The position numbers and the translations under genes were made by a program. This document shows, in pieces, positions 37,344 to 47,864 of a DNA stretch of 64,000 bases (the first letter of the stretch is position 1; every line of letters begins with the position of its first letter). Source of the DNA: Filosporella fistucella (taxonomy: Eukaryota; Ascomycota; Leotiomycetes; Helotiales); the NCBI GenBank assembly GCA_030077755.1, contig JAQJZZ010000010.1, positions 806,001-870,000 on the forward strand, given 5' to 3'. The notes under the pieces were generated by a model. That model worked only from the letters and a program-made list of their open reading frames with translations. It did not search any database and was not told where the DNA came from.

Positions 37344-38222
37344 ATGAATTCTGCAGAGTCTTCAAGAATGGATCCAATCCGAAGCTTGTATCTTAATACT
37401 CGATCCGATGAATTAAGGCGACCGCTGGTTGAAATACCTATATTTCAGCAAGTTGAGTCACAAATCTCCATCTCCGTGCCCTCAAACCACAATTCTTGGA
37501 CTCCCTTCCGTTCCTCGACACCAACATTCAACAGCGATCAGATGGCCGCAGGACGGCCTGTTCGTCATCGTGGTTCGAGCAGCTCTTCTTCCTCTACATG
37601 CCTTTCCACCTGTTCAAGTGCTGCGTCGACCGCCCCGTCCGAATTTCGTCCAATACCGTGGGCGCAGACCGTAGATGACTATACTCTACCTTGTGACAGT
37701 TCATTTTCCGGTTGCTTTATCGAATTTCACCCCCGAGAATGGGAAGAATGGATCTCTCATTCACTCACGCACTTCGTCTCTCATTCACCCACGCACTCCC
37801 GCCAAATCCCTCCTCCTCCCGTCACCCAATGCATCTTTTGCCCAACAACATTCGAGGGCGATGGAGATACTCGGACAAATTGGGATATCAGGATGAAACA
37901 TATAGGCGCCCATTTTGGCAATCAAGATGCAACTCGTACAAGGCCCGATTTCTTCACTATCAAATACATGCGGAAGCATGGGTTGTTGGGGCATATAAAT
38001 GATGAAGCTTATGCCGGTTTGATTTCGTACAGTGAGAGGACCTCGGAGCAGGAGTGTGGTATTCTGGTGTCGTCTGATTACAAAACGCCGGAGATGCGCA
38101 ACAGACAACAGCAGAGAGTGGAGGCCTCTCGACAACTGGCTCAGCAGAATCTTGTCAAAGAAGAACGGCAGTTTCTCAGAGAGAAAGGAAGGGCGAAGAG
38201 GAAAGAAAAGGTTCGGAAGTGA
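37344..38222 (+). CDS. C2H2-like zinc-finger protein (hypothetical)
   Basis: A single exon of 292 aa; an alternative start 24 bases downstream (MDPIRSL) is possible. Residues 1-110 are low complexity with a serine run (RHRGSSSSSSSTCLSTCSS). Two degenerate zinc-finger-like segments follow: LPCDSSFSGCFIEF with HSLTHF, and CIFCPTTFEG with MKHIGAHF; each has two Cys and two His with long spacing. The C-terminus is basic and helical (EERQFLREKGRAKRKEK), suggesting a nuclear signal. Fungi have many such uncharacterised proteins; DNA or RNA binding is only an inference. A short SHSLTH/SHSPTH duplication lies between the fingers, reflecting a local direct repeat in the DNA near 37755-37797. Confidence 0.75.
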   Translation: MNSAESSRMDPIRSLYLNTRSDELRRPLVEIPIFQQVESQISISVPSNHNSWTPFRSSTPTFNSDQMAAGRPVRHRGSSSSSSSTCLSTCSSAASTAPSEFRPIPWAQTVDDYTLPCDSSFSGCFIEFHPREWEEWISHSLTHFVSHSPTHSRQIPPPPVTQCIFCPTTFEGDGDTRTNWDIRMKHIGAHFGNQDATRTRPDFFTIKYMRKHGLLGHINDEAYAGLISYSERTSEQECGILVSSDYKTPEMRNRQQQRVEASRQLAQQNLVKEERQFLREKGRAKRKEKVRK

Positions 38223-39065
38223 AAACTCACAGACCGCCTTTCCCAAACCCTAAGATACCCTGGAACGGTTGTGGCTCCTCAATCCCAACCGTGCTTCTCA
38301 CACCGTCTCGAATCAATTCCGGACCATGACCACCATGGTGCATGTCAATGTGCCTTCCCAAAAGTCGCTGGGACCAAAATTTGTTTGCTGTGAAATTTTG
38401 TATACTTGGGTTTGCATGTGGCTTTGGCGGGTGGCGACCTCGGTTTTCCCGGCTATACCTTGAACCTTTTTGTTTCTTTGGATATTTTTGTTTGTTTCGG
38501 ACGATTTTTCATGCATTATGATGCACGATTCCAGCAACCTGGTTAAGCTTCAGGAACAGCCGCGTTTAGGTCAAGGCTGAATGAGACGCTTCCGGCTGAA
38601 GCCGTAGTCTGCCTCGAAGGCAACCGAATCGGACTACCGGCTTGTCCGACCAGAACATGACCTCGGAAGGACGTGTGGCTCGGATTTATTATAGTGTTGC
38701 ATGGAGTTAATGTCTTGGGTGTCATATTGAAGAACTTCTCCCGTTTTTTTATACCCCTAATTGAGCTGGACCTTGGTTTTTGTTTGCATTTATTATGAGC
38801 GAGTGTGGCCTTTCCGTTTTGTAGTTATTGTGAGAGGCAACAGCAGCACTAGAGGACTGGTGACTCATTGTGTAATACCCTTATTCGGAATAAACTCCAC
38901 TTTATCTGAATTCCAGTGCTGGACAAAGGCGCTGCAATGAGTTGTGAGCTTGTGAATGCATGCACCTATACATCTTGAGCACCCACAGCTTCATTGGACC
39001 AACACTTCAAACACCCAGGCATCGGAGAGTATTCGGAAGAGTGAAACATGGTTCCTCTCCCAAGA
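38223..39065. other. 3' flank with a hairpin cluster
   Basis: No gene was found. At 38593-38649 three short perfect hairpins follow each other: CGGC-TGAA-GCCG, TGCC-TCGAA-GGCA, and TCGGAC with GTCCGA around a 9-base loop. They may be structured 3'-UTR RNA of the upstream gene or chance. Confidence 0.4.
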
Positions 39066-39446
39066 TCATGCAGTGTCCAAATGTGCCTGATCATCTGAGG
39101 GCGTCACGCCAAATTTTTGGAGCATGAAGTTCAAGGGGGTCCTAGGAAGAAAAGTCCCCGAATACTTATACCCAAAGATCTCCAAAATTGCCACCAAAAT
39201 CACTATATTCAGCACAAAACTGACTGAACGCGCAATATGTACCAATGAATGGCTCGTTTCCGATTCACCTGCCTGACTGGTTGCCCCCATACCCCACGTC
39301 CCAGCCGAATGAGCAATATCGCCTCCACAATAGCCACCTAAAGAATCAAAACATGGGCAGAGAATAGCTGAGGGAATAGAATAGCTGGGAGCAGGTGATT
39401 TCTCATCCAAAGGATACGAGGAAAGTATCTTATTTGTTCTCATCAT
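39066..39446 (-). CDS. Possible small single-pass membrane protein
   Basis: An uninterrupted 126-aa frame starts MMRTNKILSSYPL. It has one hydrophobic segment (about residues 75-93, SFVLNIVILVAILEIFGY) followed by a short basic then acidic tail. No family was recognised and there is no splice evidence. It may be a real small gene or a chance ORF in a gene-poor stretch; composition with a clear membrane helix is the only support. Confidence 0.3.
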   Translation of the reverse strand: MMRTNKILSSYPLDEKSPAPSYSIPSAILCPCFDSLGGYCGGDIAHSAGTWGMGATSQAGESETSHSLVHIARSVSFVLNIVILVAILEIFGYKYSGTFLPRTPLNFMLQKFGVTPSDDQAHLDTA

Positions 39447-40083
39447 GAGGCTTATGGGCCAGTCATACTATCGCCACTCTCTTGCAGGAACACAGCCTCA
39501 CAATACTTAGCCCAGTAATACCCACTCGGCACGGCGCTGACCCGAAACAATAAGAACGCGAGGCAATTATTTGACATCTAGAAGGTTCACACGGAAGTAT
39601 AATTTTTCAGTGTCCCACGAACGGCTCTTCTAGAAGGAAGAAAGAATATGGCGATGTGGGGTTGCAAGGCTGCCTCACTCGCCTCGTCCACTTCAAAGAA
39701 ACTTATAATTGGGTGGTTCGTGAAGCTTGGAAGCCTCATTTCTGCCCGACCCAGGGCCACTTTCTCCGATTCCGCTGTGATGTAAAGGATTGCCAGGCAA
39801 TAGAGAAGAACATGTGATGAGAGAAGGCATGCATTGCCACGTCGAAGCAATCGGTGAATGATTCAGGAAGCCTGTCCTAGACAAGGCGGTCAGAGTGACG
39901 TTCTCTAATTCATGTCCTTAAATTTGAGTCTTTAGATTCTCGGACTTTAAGATATTGAATGTGGTTTCAATAATTGAAAATGTGTCTGTCGAATGCGTCT
40001 AACTACCAGCTTTTATGCTGAAGATCCATCGGTTGAGATCATATATCATCGCTCGTTACCTTCCCTACATCACAATATACTTC
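39447..40083. other. Intergenic region, nothing recognised
   Basis: No supported gene. Two overlapping minus-strand frames of 87 and 63 codons lack recognisable features. The right side is the 3' flank of the Hsp70-like gene. Confidence 0.5.
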
Positions 40084-42333
40084 TTAATGAAATTCTGCCT
40101 CTACTCTTCCATACCTGAACCCATCAACCTTCAACTCAAAAGCTAGTCCCGCACTCTCGACTACCATTTCGAGTGTGAAATCCAGATTATCGAATTCTAC
40201 TCCTCGAGTGGTAGTTAGTCTGGTGAAGAGACTTTTGGGGACAGCGGCAAGATCTGTGGTAAGTGTGCAGACATTTATGAGATCGCGGGTGTATGCAGAT
40301 GGAGGCTCCCCGTCAGCGTCTGAAGCTATAAGGTCGTCGGAAACTACGAGAGATTGGCCCGGGCTGTGCAATTTGTTAGTCATGCTTGGGCGTCTGGAGG
40401 AAAGAAAAGCCCGGAGAATAAACTTACCGAAAATTACGAGTGTAATGGAAACTGATCGGTGTTGCGGCACTGAGCGTTTCTCCCTCTGTCATATATAAGT
40501 ATTTGTACAGAACAAACGCAGGAGAATGAGACTCACTTGTAATATGCCACTGCATCCTATCACTCACCATCCATCTCTCCCACAAGGGACTCCAGTACCG
40601 TTCGCTGACTTGATGCTTATCCTCATCATAGACTGTTGCATACGAAGTCCCGTAATGCATGCGCGCTTTCCTGGAAACGACCATGCTTCCTTCCAGTCCT
40701 CGCAACACGGCTCCTCTGACCACTGCTGTCCAGGCATTCACTGGTTGCATAACCTCCACACTGCCATTCGAGATAAGTGCCGTGGCTTGAGCGTGGGTAG
40801 GTCTTTCGGAGTAAGGAGGTGGAGCTGCGGTATTGAAATGCGATTTCAGCCGAGTATATAGGTAATTGCTCTGTCCAAATCCTCCAACGAGCACAATTCC
40901 CGAAACGATTCCTCCCTTCTGCCGTATCCCATCTACTTGCCCTTGAACAAGATCACAAACTTCCTTCACCACCGGCTCAAATATCTCCTTGATTTGAGCT
41001 GCTGTCATAACCATGAATCCGCAGTCCAAACCAGCTTCTTCATCATCTGGAAGTCCAGGGAAAGGCACATTGACTTCTGCATGTTCTTCCTCGTTAAAAT
41101 TGCGCTTGACGAATTCTTCCCAGTATCTGAGACCCATTTGCCAGCATTTGCCTTTCTTGAGCTTCATCTCATCGAACCTCTCTTTTCCAATCCTGTTTCG
41201 GACATGTTCCTCAAACCTGTAGTTCAAGAAAGCAGAACCACATAGCCCACCAGTGCCGACAGCAGATTCCTCGACTCGTAAAGGCTTCAGGGATATTATT
41301 TTGTACGCAATAAGATCAACGGTTCCACCACCTGCATCGCAGACAACAAAATTGTCACCTGCAGAAAGGTGATTGGGTTGAATAGCTTTAAGCGTGTATA
41401 CAGCTGCTGCTTCTGGCTCGCTGATCATCTGAATTTCTGACTTGGCGCCCATGCCAGCTCGCTCCGCTGCTTGAAGGGTAGTAGCTTTCGCCTTGTCACT
41501 CCAAACAGCAGGGCATGTGAGCACGAACTCTACTTTTGTAGATGCCATAAATGATTCTCCATAGCGTCTTGTGAGGGTTTCCATTGTATGGTCATAGACC
41601 TGAGTGAGGTAATCTGAAACAGCATCCACAACATTCTTGTTGAACTTTTTCAGCTGAGCAGCAGTTTCCAAGGGACTGACATAGAAAGGGAGCTTTTGAG
41701 AGCGATCGAGGAAGAGCTTGATGCAACGCAGACGGGACTCTTCGGGTCGGAACTGGAAGCCCCATTTTATGTTTGGTTCAGTACCTTCGTCGGAATTTGG
41801 AGGATAGTCGTAGGCTATCTCTGTAGGAACCTTGTCAGAGGTTATACCATTTCCTCCTGGCCAAGTTTTGATGATCTCCACATCATCGGGAGTTGAGGTG
41901 TAGACGGCGGCGACACTGTTTGAGAGTTAGTGGACTAGTTATACTATAGTAGTTCGGAAATTGAGCAGCAGTTACACGAATAAAACGAAAATATACATGA
42001 TAAAAGTGCACTCCGATTGAAGAAAGTACATATGCAAGTGTTCATTTGCGCGAACGTAGTCCTGCCATGAGCCAATTCCTCTCAATTTTGAACAACCCCG
42101 TTTACATTGAACACACCAGCTCAAGCGATCTCGAAACTAATCCAAAAGTATACATACCCAGAATAAGTGGTACCAAAATCAAGTCCAACAATTAAGCGGT
42201 CATTCAGCGGGGCAGGTTCTCGAATTGGTCCAGATATAGCTTCCGTTGATGATGGGGGAGTGTAGTTGGTGAAATGACTTCTACTCTCATCATTCCTTCT
42301 CGAGGCCGATCTGATTGGAAGACTGAGGTTCAT
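40084..42333 (-). CDS. Hsp70-like ATPase (HSPA12-type, fungal)
   Basis: Exons 42333-42158, 41915-40537, 40485-40428 and 40363-40084 give 630 aa. The N-terminus is a short disordered lead, then actin/Hsp70 phosphate-binding motif GLDFGTTYSG, joined across intron 1 to VAAVYTSTPDD. Further motifs are CDAGGGTVDLIAYKI (phosphate 2) and VLVGGFGQSNYL (adenosine site). The C-terminal part (about 500-630) is beta-rich but does not match the DnaK peptide-binding domain. This is the divergent Hsp70 family, close to animal HSPA12, which is expanded in filamentous fungi; clients are unknown. ATP binding is likely because the main motifs are intact. There is no signal peptide or membrane segment, so it is cytosolic by inference. 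All introns keep frame with standard donors. Confidence 0.9.
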
Positions 42334-43094
42334 GATGACTCGGAGTATACAACATACACGTCGAGGACCGTAGCCATAAGGCTGTGGAACCGAGTCGCTT
42401 GATATTCAGGGGCCGAACTCAATTGGATGCGTGGGACACTTGGTCGTTCAAATTGCCACCAGACACAAATTATATATACGGAGAGAAAGTCTTTCGCTAG
42501 CTCTCGAGATCAGAATGGCGCCAAAGTACTCCGAAGTGGAGGGACAAGGTCGTTCGGCTCAAGGAAACGAATACTGGCGTGACTTTGCAGAGGCTCTTAA
42601 TCAATGTTCGGGGTCCGGAGCACTTTTCAGCACTCAATTGAATATATAAAGAAAAGGAATGCTGGACACAAGAGCAGACAATAATTTCTGGGGAAAACAA
42701 GATGGCCGTCCTCGGTCGCTGCAGGAACAATTGTGGTAGCCTGACGGGTAGGCAGCACTTTTTGGACCTGCTCGAGCTTTTGACTAGGGTGCTTGATGCA
42801 GCCCGAAGGAATGAGAAGACGACGTCAGCGGTGTATTATTAGAGATCTTGCAGAACGCGCCGGAGAATCTGTTATTAGGGAAGCAAATGCTCGCTATAAT
42901 ATATTGAATCAGAAGTTTTGCCTGGTGGTCGTCGCAGGATGTAGAATTTGAAGTTGAAGTTTGAAGTCAAACCAACGCTTTGCTGACATTCGGCTGTGGC
43001 TAGGTAAAATAGAGTGGGGGCTTAGCCTCGACACTGCCTCCTCTTGACAACAAACTTTGAACAAAATCACGACAAAAGCTCTGTGGGTTTCAGT
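42334..43094. promoter_or_regulatory. Divergent intergenic region, Hsp70-like / RCC1-like
   Basis: Two start codons face away from each other across 0.76 kb, so both promoters lie here. No gene or strong motif was recognised. Confidence 0.45.
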
Positions 43095-44456
43095 ATGGAA
43101 CTATGGGCATCTGGCTTCAATGCGTTTGGTCAGCTCGACTTTGAAAATAATGAGTCGCTCCTACCGCCAGATTTAAAAACATTTATATGTGTTCTCAAAC
43201 ACGAACGGATTGAACTTGTCTGGACAACAATATCAGCCACATTTGGTAAGCTTCTGGTAGAATGTTTTCCTCTATATTTTATGTGTCTACTCGTACGCAC
43301 TATTCTTCTTCGCTATCGGCTGTGGCTCAAAATTTCCTGCTTTTGAAGCTCGATACACCCACGTGACTTCATTCTCTGCAAGCTTTCCAACATACCGTGT
43401 GGATATTGTAGTCTGAACGTTCTATATTGGCAGCAGATCATAAAGGGAGAATTGAGCTTGTGAATTTGGACCTGGAATGCCTTGTTCGAAGAGAAATGCC
43501 GATCCTCAGTTTTGGCTACTGCACAACAGCCTGGCCAAGTTAATAATTCTAACCACATGATCCTGACTTTCGTCAATACATCTGCAGTGGGCTGACTACT
43601 CACAGTCGAAAGTCCAGAAGGTTTGGATAAGATCGCTGGTTATACGGATCCACTCATCAAGCTATGTGTACAAAAGTACATTCAGCCTCGTACCTGCGCC
43701 GTTGCCGGAAACGAGAAAATCACAGGTACCGTCACCTCATGTCCTGTCTACAAACTTCTGTCATTGGGTTGACGATCTGTAGAGTACAGAGGCAATATCT
43801 TGAAACAATATTTATCCCTCGACGCATATCTGTCTGGTGTAGGCGACACTCTTGTAGGCATAGGGGAAATTGAACAAGTTAAAGCCAATGAAACGACCTT
43901 TACTGTTCTCTCGAAGACGGGGGAAGTATGGACTTGGGGAGATGTGAGGTATGAAGCTTGTCTCGGTCGTGAGGTGACAGAAGAGAAGTAAAGATCAAAC
44001 ATTTCTAGAAAAGAATGTCTGCTGACACGTACCAGTCCAGCAGCAAAGCCAGGTTTGGTAGAGGACCTCACAGATCTCCCTACAGGACGGATTCGTAAGA
44101 TCTCATCGGGCGGCTATGTTACAGCTGCTCTGACAGAAGAAAATGATTTATACATTTGGGGAGGAAGACCAGGGGAGAAGAAACTGTTGGAGGATATCAG
44201 TGGCTTACCTGTACCAGTAGACTTAAATGGGCATGATGTGCTTGACATCGCAGTGGGAATGAATCATATGGTCGCTTTGACCACAGATCACAAGGTGTTC
44301 GTTGTTGGGAGGGGAGAAAATGGCCAACTTGGCTTGGGGGTCAACAATTTGGGCACTTGGGAGGAAGTTTCGCTGCCCCTGATAGAACATCGAATCGTTG
44401 GCGTGCATGCTGGGTACAAGAATTCCTTCTTGATATTAGAGAATGAGAAAGCATAG
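43095..44456 (+). CDS. RCC1-repeat (beta-propeller) protein
   Basis: The start is MELWASGFNAFGQLDF. Firm exons are 43095-43245, 43606-43725, 43783-43987 and 44036-44456. At least one exon between 43246 and 43538 is uncertain; the likely one begins at about 43434 (ADHKGRIELVN) and ends at 43538. RCC1-type repeat signatures are visible: GEVWTWGDVRYEACLG, GGYVTAALTEENDLYIWGG, GMNHMVALTTDHKVFVVG and GENGQLGLG. The size (about 320-350 aa) fits a single seven-bladed propeller. Fungal proteins like this are often annotated as RCC1/BLIP-II; they are not the true Ran exchange factor, and their function is unknown. It may be damaged in the uncertain region, since alternative frames (for example ATAQQPGQVNNSNHMI) also look protein-like there. 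Confidence 0.8.
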
Positions 44457-44609
44457 TTCAAATCTCGCTCTCATAAGGGAACGTTTCTGACTCCTTATAT
44501 TCTTCTTGGTATCTCATTGCTTTCATTTTGTCTTCTTATACCGTTCTATAATACACCGTGCCATGAGTTGCACAACGTCGAAATTACCCAGATGCGTTGC
44601 TGAAGGAGA

Positions 44610-45726
44610 TCATAGATTCGTAAGGTAATCCTCAATTTCCTGAGGGGTAAGTTTTCTGAATCTTGGCCCTTGTGCCCCCTCAACTCCCTCAACTCCAAGT
44701 AAATGGTGAGCTGGTGGTCCGACAATGCCTGCTTCCATTAGCCATTTGTAGTTTCAGCAATGACGTTTTCTTACCAATCTCAACTGTCTCTCCATTCATC
44801 TCTCCTTCAATTGTCTCCTTCAATGTCAAAAGAGCAATGTGCACTGCGTCCTCCAACTCCAGGCCATCGGTATATCTCTTCTCCAGGAATGTCTTTGCAG
44901 ATGTAGCACTCTTGCCAATTGCTGTCGCTTTCCATGGGAAGTAGCTACCACTAGGATCAACCTGATACAGCATAGGTCCACCCTTCAGAATGCCGCCAGT
45001 CTTGCCTGACTTCTTCTCATCTGGATGGGAGTCCGTAGTCGCAGCTTGGTCTGATTCGGGCTCAATACCCTCGTCCCAACCAGCAATCAACAAACTGACA
45101 CCGTATGGCCGTACACCACCAGATTGAGTGGCCTCTTGCATAACTCTTGCTACATCCTGTACTAATATCCTCGTTGGGGGGTACTCGTTGTAGATCCGCT
45201 TGTAACCAGTGTGTGAAACCTTGCGCGCCTTGTCTACTAATACTCTGTAATCCGGACCCATTCCTGAGTATACCATGCCGATATTTGGGGTGATGAGAGA
45301 GACTTTTGAAAGTGATGGAGGGTCGATGAGAGGGGATGATGACTTCTTTTCTGTGGCGAGAACGATACCGTTTGTAGCTATGTTATAGAATTAGGGATCT
45401 ATTGAGAGCGGAAGTAAATTTCTGTTTGATCTTACCCTTGATTCCCAACGCAGTGACACCTTGGTTAACAGCATTTAAAGCATATTCTATAACAGTCAAG
45501 TTAGTCTTCTTTACATTTTTTGAGAGTGCGGTGAAGGCAGTCTCGATTTGAGTCTGGTATGCCAAACTGAACTAACCTATTTGCACCAACTTCCCACTAT
45601 TGCATGTCAGTGAGATGCTTTGAATCCTCAATAATACGCCTCAGTGCGTAGTTAATTGCGTGGAGTCCAAGAGCTAGCTTACCTAGGGGAGAAGGTAGTC
45701 AAAGAGAAGGAGTATCTGTCCGCCAT
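44610..45726 (-). CDS. PRE8: 20S proteasome subunit alpha-2
   Basis: Exons 45726-45683, 45596-45577, 45486-45436, 45377-44775 and 44728-44610 give 278 aa. The start [15 protein letters not shown] carries the proteasome alpha N-terminal signature, continuing [16 protein letters not shown] across two introns, then [37 protein letters not shown] and [18 protein letters not shown]. The product matches the alpha-2 subunit (PRE8/PSMA2), a non-catalytic part of the outer ring that gates substrate entry in cytosol and nucleus. An acidic/lysine insert (about residues 165-185) makes it longer than yeast Pre8, as in other filamentous fungi. Exon 2 is a 20-nt micro-exon. Very secure. Confidence 0.95.
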
Positions 45727-46212
45727 TGTCTCTCTTTATTCCAGCTTTTTTCTCTAGAGAAGACCTTGGGGAGAGGTATGATCGAAGGGGAACTGTCAAA
45801 GTTGGGAGATGTGTGACGGGTGGGAAGTTGAGCTGTTGTCGTTGCTTGACGCTCCAGTTAAGCTAGACAGGCAGCTCTCGACGCGCATAGTTCAACCTTA
45901 AACTTTTGTAGCCTCAAATCTGAGGTTGTAAGGGTCACAACTTCACATGGTCTGGGCAGGAACCACCCGACCTCACCACCGAGCTTTCAGTTCAGCGGCT
46001 TAACTCCTCCACCGAGAATCCGGCTTGGATTCTTTGTACTTCTTCAAGCCACATCTCATCATACAAGACAACTCACCCCACCTCACATATGGACTTACTT
46101 TCCTTATGCTAATGACTCAATGACATCTACTTATAGGAAGCTGCCAAAGTGAACTGAGAGCAAGTTCGATGTCAAGCAAATTTTACAGCCTTTAAGCTTC
46201 AAGCTTTTCACA
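45727..46212. promoter_or_regulatory. Divergent promoter, proteasome alpha-2 / RING-CH protein
   Basis: 486 bp between two divergent start codons. Pyrimidine-rich patches are present; no other feature was recognised. Confidence 0.5.
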
Positions 46213-47361
46213 ATGTCGATTCCACAAGCACGAGCGAACTGGTCTTGGGCCAACCTGCCCGAGGACGACGAACGACCAACAGAATTCGAGGGAAACTTGC
46301 CACCCCAAGGTGCATTTGCAGAATATGAGGATGAGGCGGGAGAGGCAAATACGGACGACGGTCAACCTGAAGAACCGGCCGCCCAGCAGATACCACCGCA
46401 TTTTAAGCCTAGAACGTGCAGAATATGTTTAGAGGAGGTTCTCCCAACTCTAGAGCCTTTATCTGACGGTATCTCGTCACGCATCTCCCCAGCGCCAAAG
46501 GTTTTATATATTTCCACTGATCCAGAGTCTGGTCGTCTCCTCAGCCCCTGCAAGTGCCGCGGATCCCAAAAATATGTACATGAGGGATGTTTACAAGCAT
46601 GGAGGCACGCAGACCCATCCATGGCAACAAGAAACTATTGGGAATGCCCAACCTGCAAATTTCGCTACAGGTTAGAGAGATTGAAATGGAGCCGCATGAT
46701 CTCGAGCACATTAACCCAAATTGCCATCACCATCGCCATAATGTTTGGATTGGTTTTTGCTTTCGGTTTTGTCGCAGATCCGATCATCAATTTGTACCTG
46801 GATCCACTTGACACGATCACCTCGTTACCAGCTGGGGGAACTGCTATGTTGCTTGAAGATGAAGATGCATCATGGGCTGAACACTTTTTGAAAGGCCTAG
46901 CGTCTCTCGGTCTCTTAGGGTTTGTCAAAGTGTTTTTTGCGATGTCTCCGTGGCATTGGTGGAATCTACGTAACTCTGGAATTTTAGGTGGCGGTGGTCG
47001 CCGACGCCGAGGAACAGGAAGAGACCGCCTCGAAGATATCTCGTGGACAGTAGTCATCATTGGGGTGATCACATTTCTTGCTGTAAGTATCGCTGAACTT
47101 TGATAAAGTCATTCTGACAAAAATTAGGCTTTATGGACTTGGGTTAGAGCTTGGACAGCCAGGACATTAGACAAAGCTGGGGAGAAGGTCGCCGACGTCC
47201 AAGGAGAAGAGGACGGCGACATCGAGGAGACGTCTGAACCCACCCCAGCTCAAAATACTACTGAAAATGTCGCACCAGCTCCACCTTCAGATGCTACGGC
47301 AGATGCTATCCCAGCTAGTCATTCAGATACCACAGCACCAGAGAGTCGAAAGACACAGTAA
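46213..47361 (+). CDS. RING-CH (MARCH-type) membrane ubiquitin ligase
   Basis: Exons 46213-47082 and 47128-47361 give 367 aa. After an acidic N-terminus, a C4HC3 RING-CH domain spans about residues 68-155: CRICLEE, then a 40-residue insert, CKCRGSQKYVHEGCLQAW, and ECPTCKFRYRLER. Membrane segments follow: ITIAIMFGLVFAFGFV (about 175-192), a weaker one around GLASLGLLGFVKVFF, and VVIIGVITFLA at the exon junction. A Gly/Arg-rich loop (GGGGRRRRGTGRD) lies between. The C-terminal tail is acidic and Pro/Thr-rich. Such proteins act as E3 ubiquitin ligases in endomembranes. It is smaller than Doa10 and more like fungal MARCH-type proteins. The substrate is unknown. Confidence 0.88.
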
Positions 47362-47864
47362 ATGTTTCCGTGCATAGCGATGGCATTAGCGATGGCGTTC
47401 GAACGTTATGAACTGTACATTACCATTCTAAGGCATACCAGCGAACAGCTTCTTTATAGCAGTAATCATTAAGTTTGTGATCGGTGGCCCTATCCTTGTC
47501 CCTGTTTTTTCTGCACAATCTTAAGCTGCCGCTCTCTCTTCCTCCATAGGATGTCAGCTAGTCTTTGTGCAAAAATTCAACACTCGCTGGAGCCTCGAAG
47601 TTGGGCGTCTTGTCCAGTTTCATTTCAGGTGGCCGTGAGTACAATCAACACTCTGTCGATTTGCCACTTTTCTTCTTACGATTTGTTGGTGCTGGGTCTC
47701 TGCTTACGAGCACGTTACTTAGAAGAGAATTCAGAGGCAGACGAGTTGATATATTCTTACAAAACTTTTCGCAGCGTAGCATAGTTTGGAGAATTCGATA
47801 TATAAGCAATCACATATTTCTTATGTGGCTATTGTTTCTTTAGTTATAATAATACTTTGCATCT
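47362..47864. other. Intergenic region, nothing recognised
   Basis: This separates the 3' ends of the RING-CH gene and the isomerase pseudogene. No gene was found. Confidence 0.5.
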
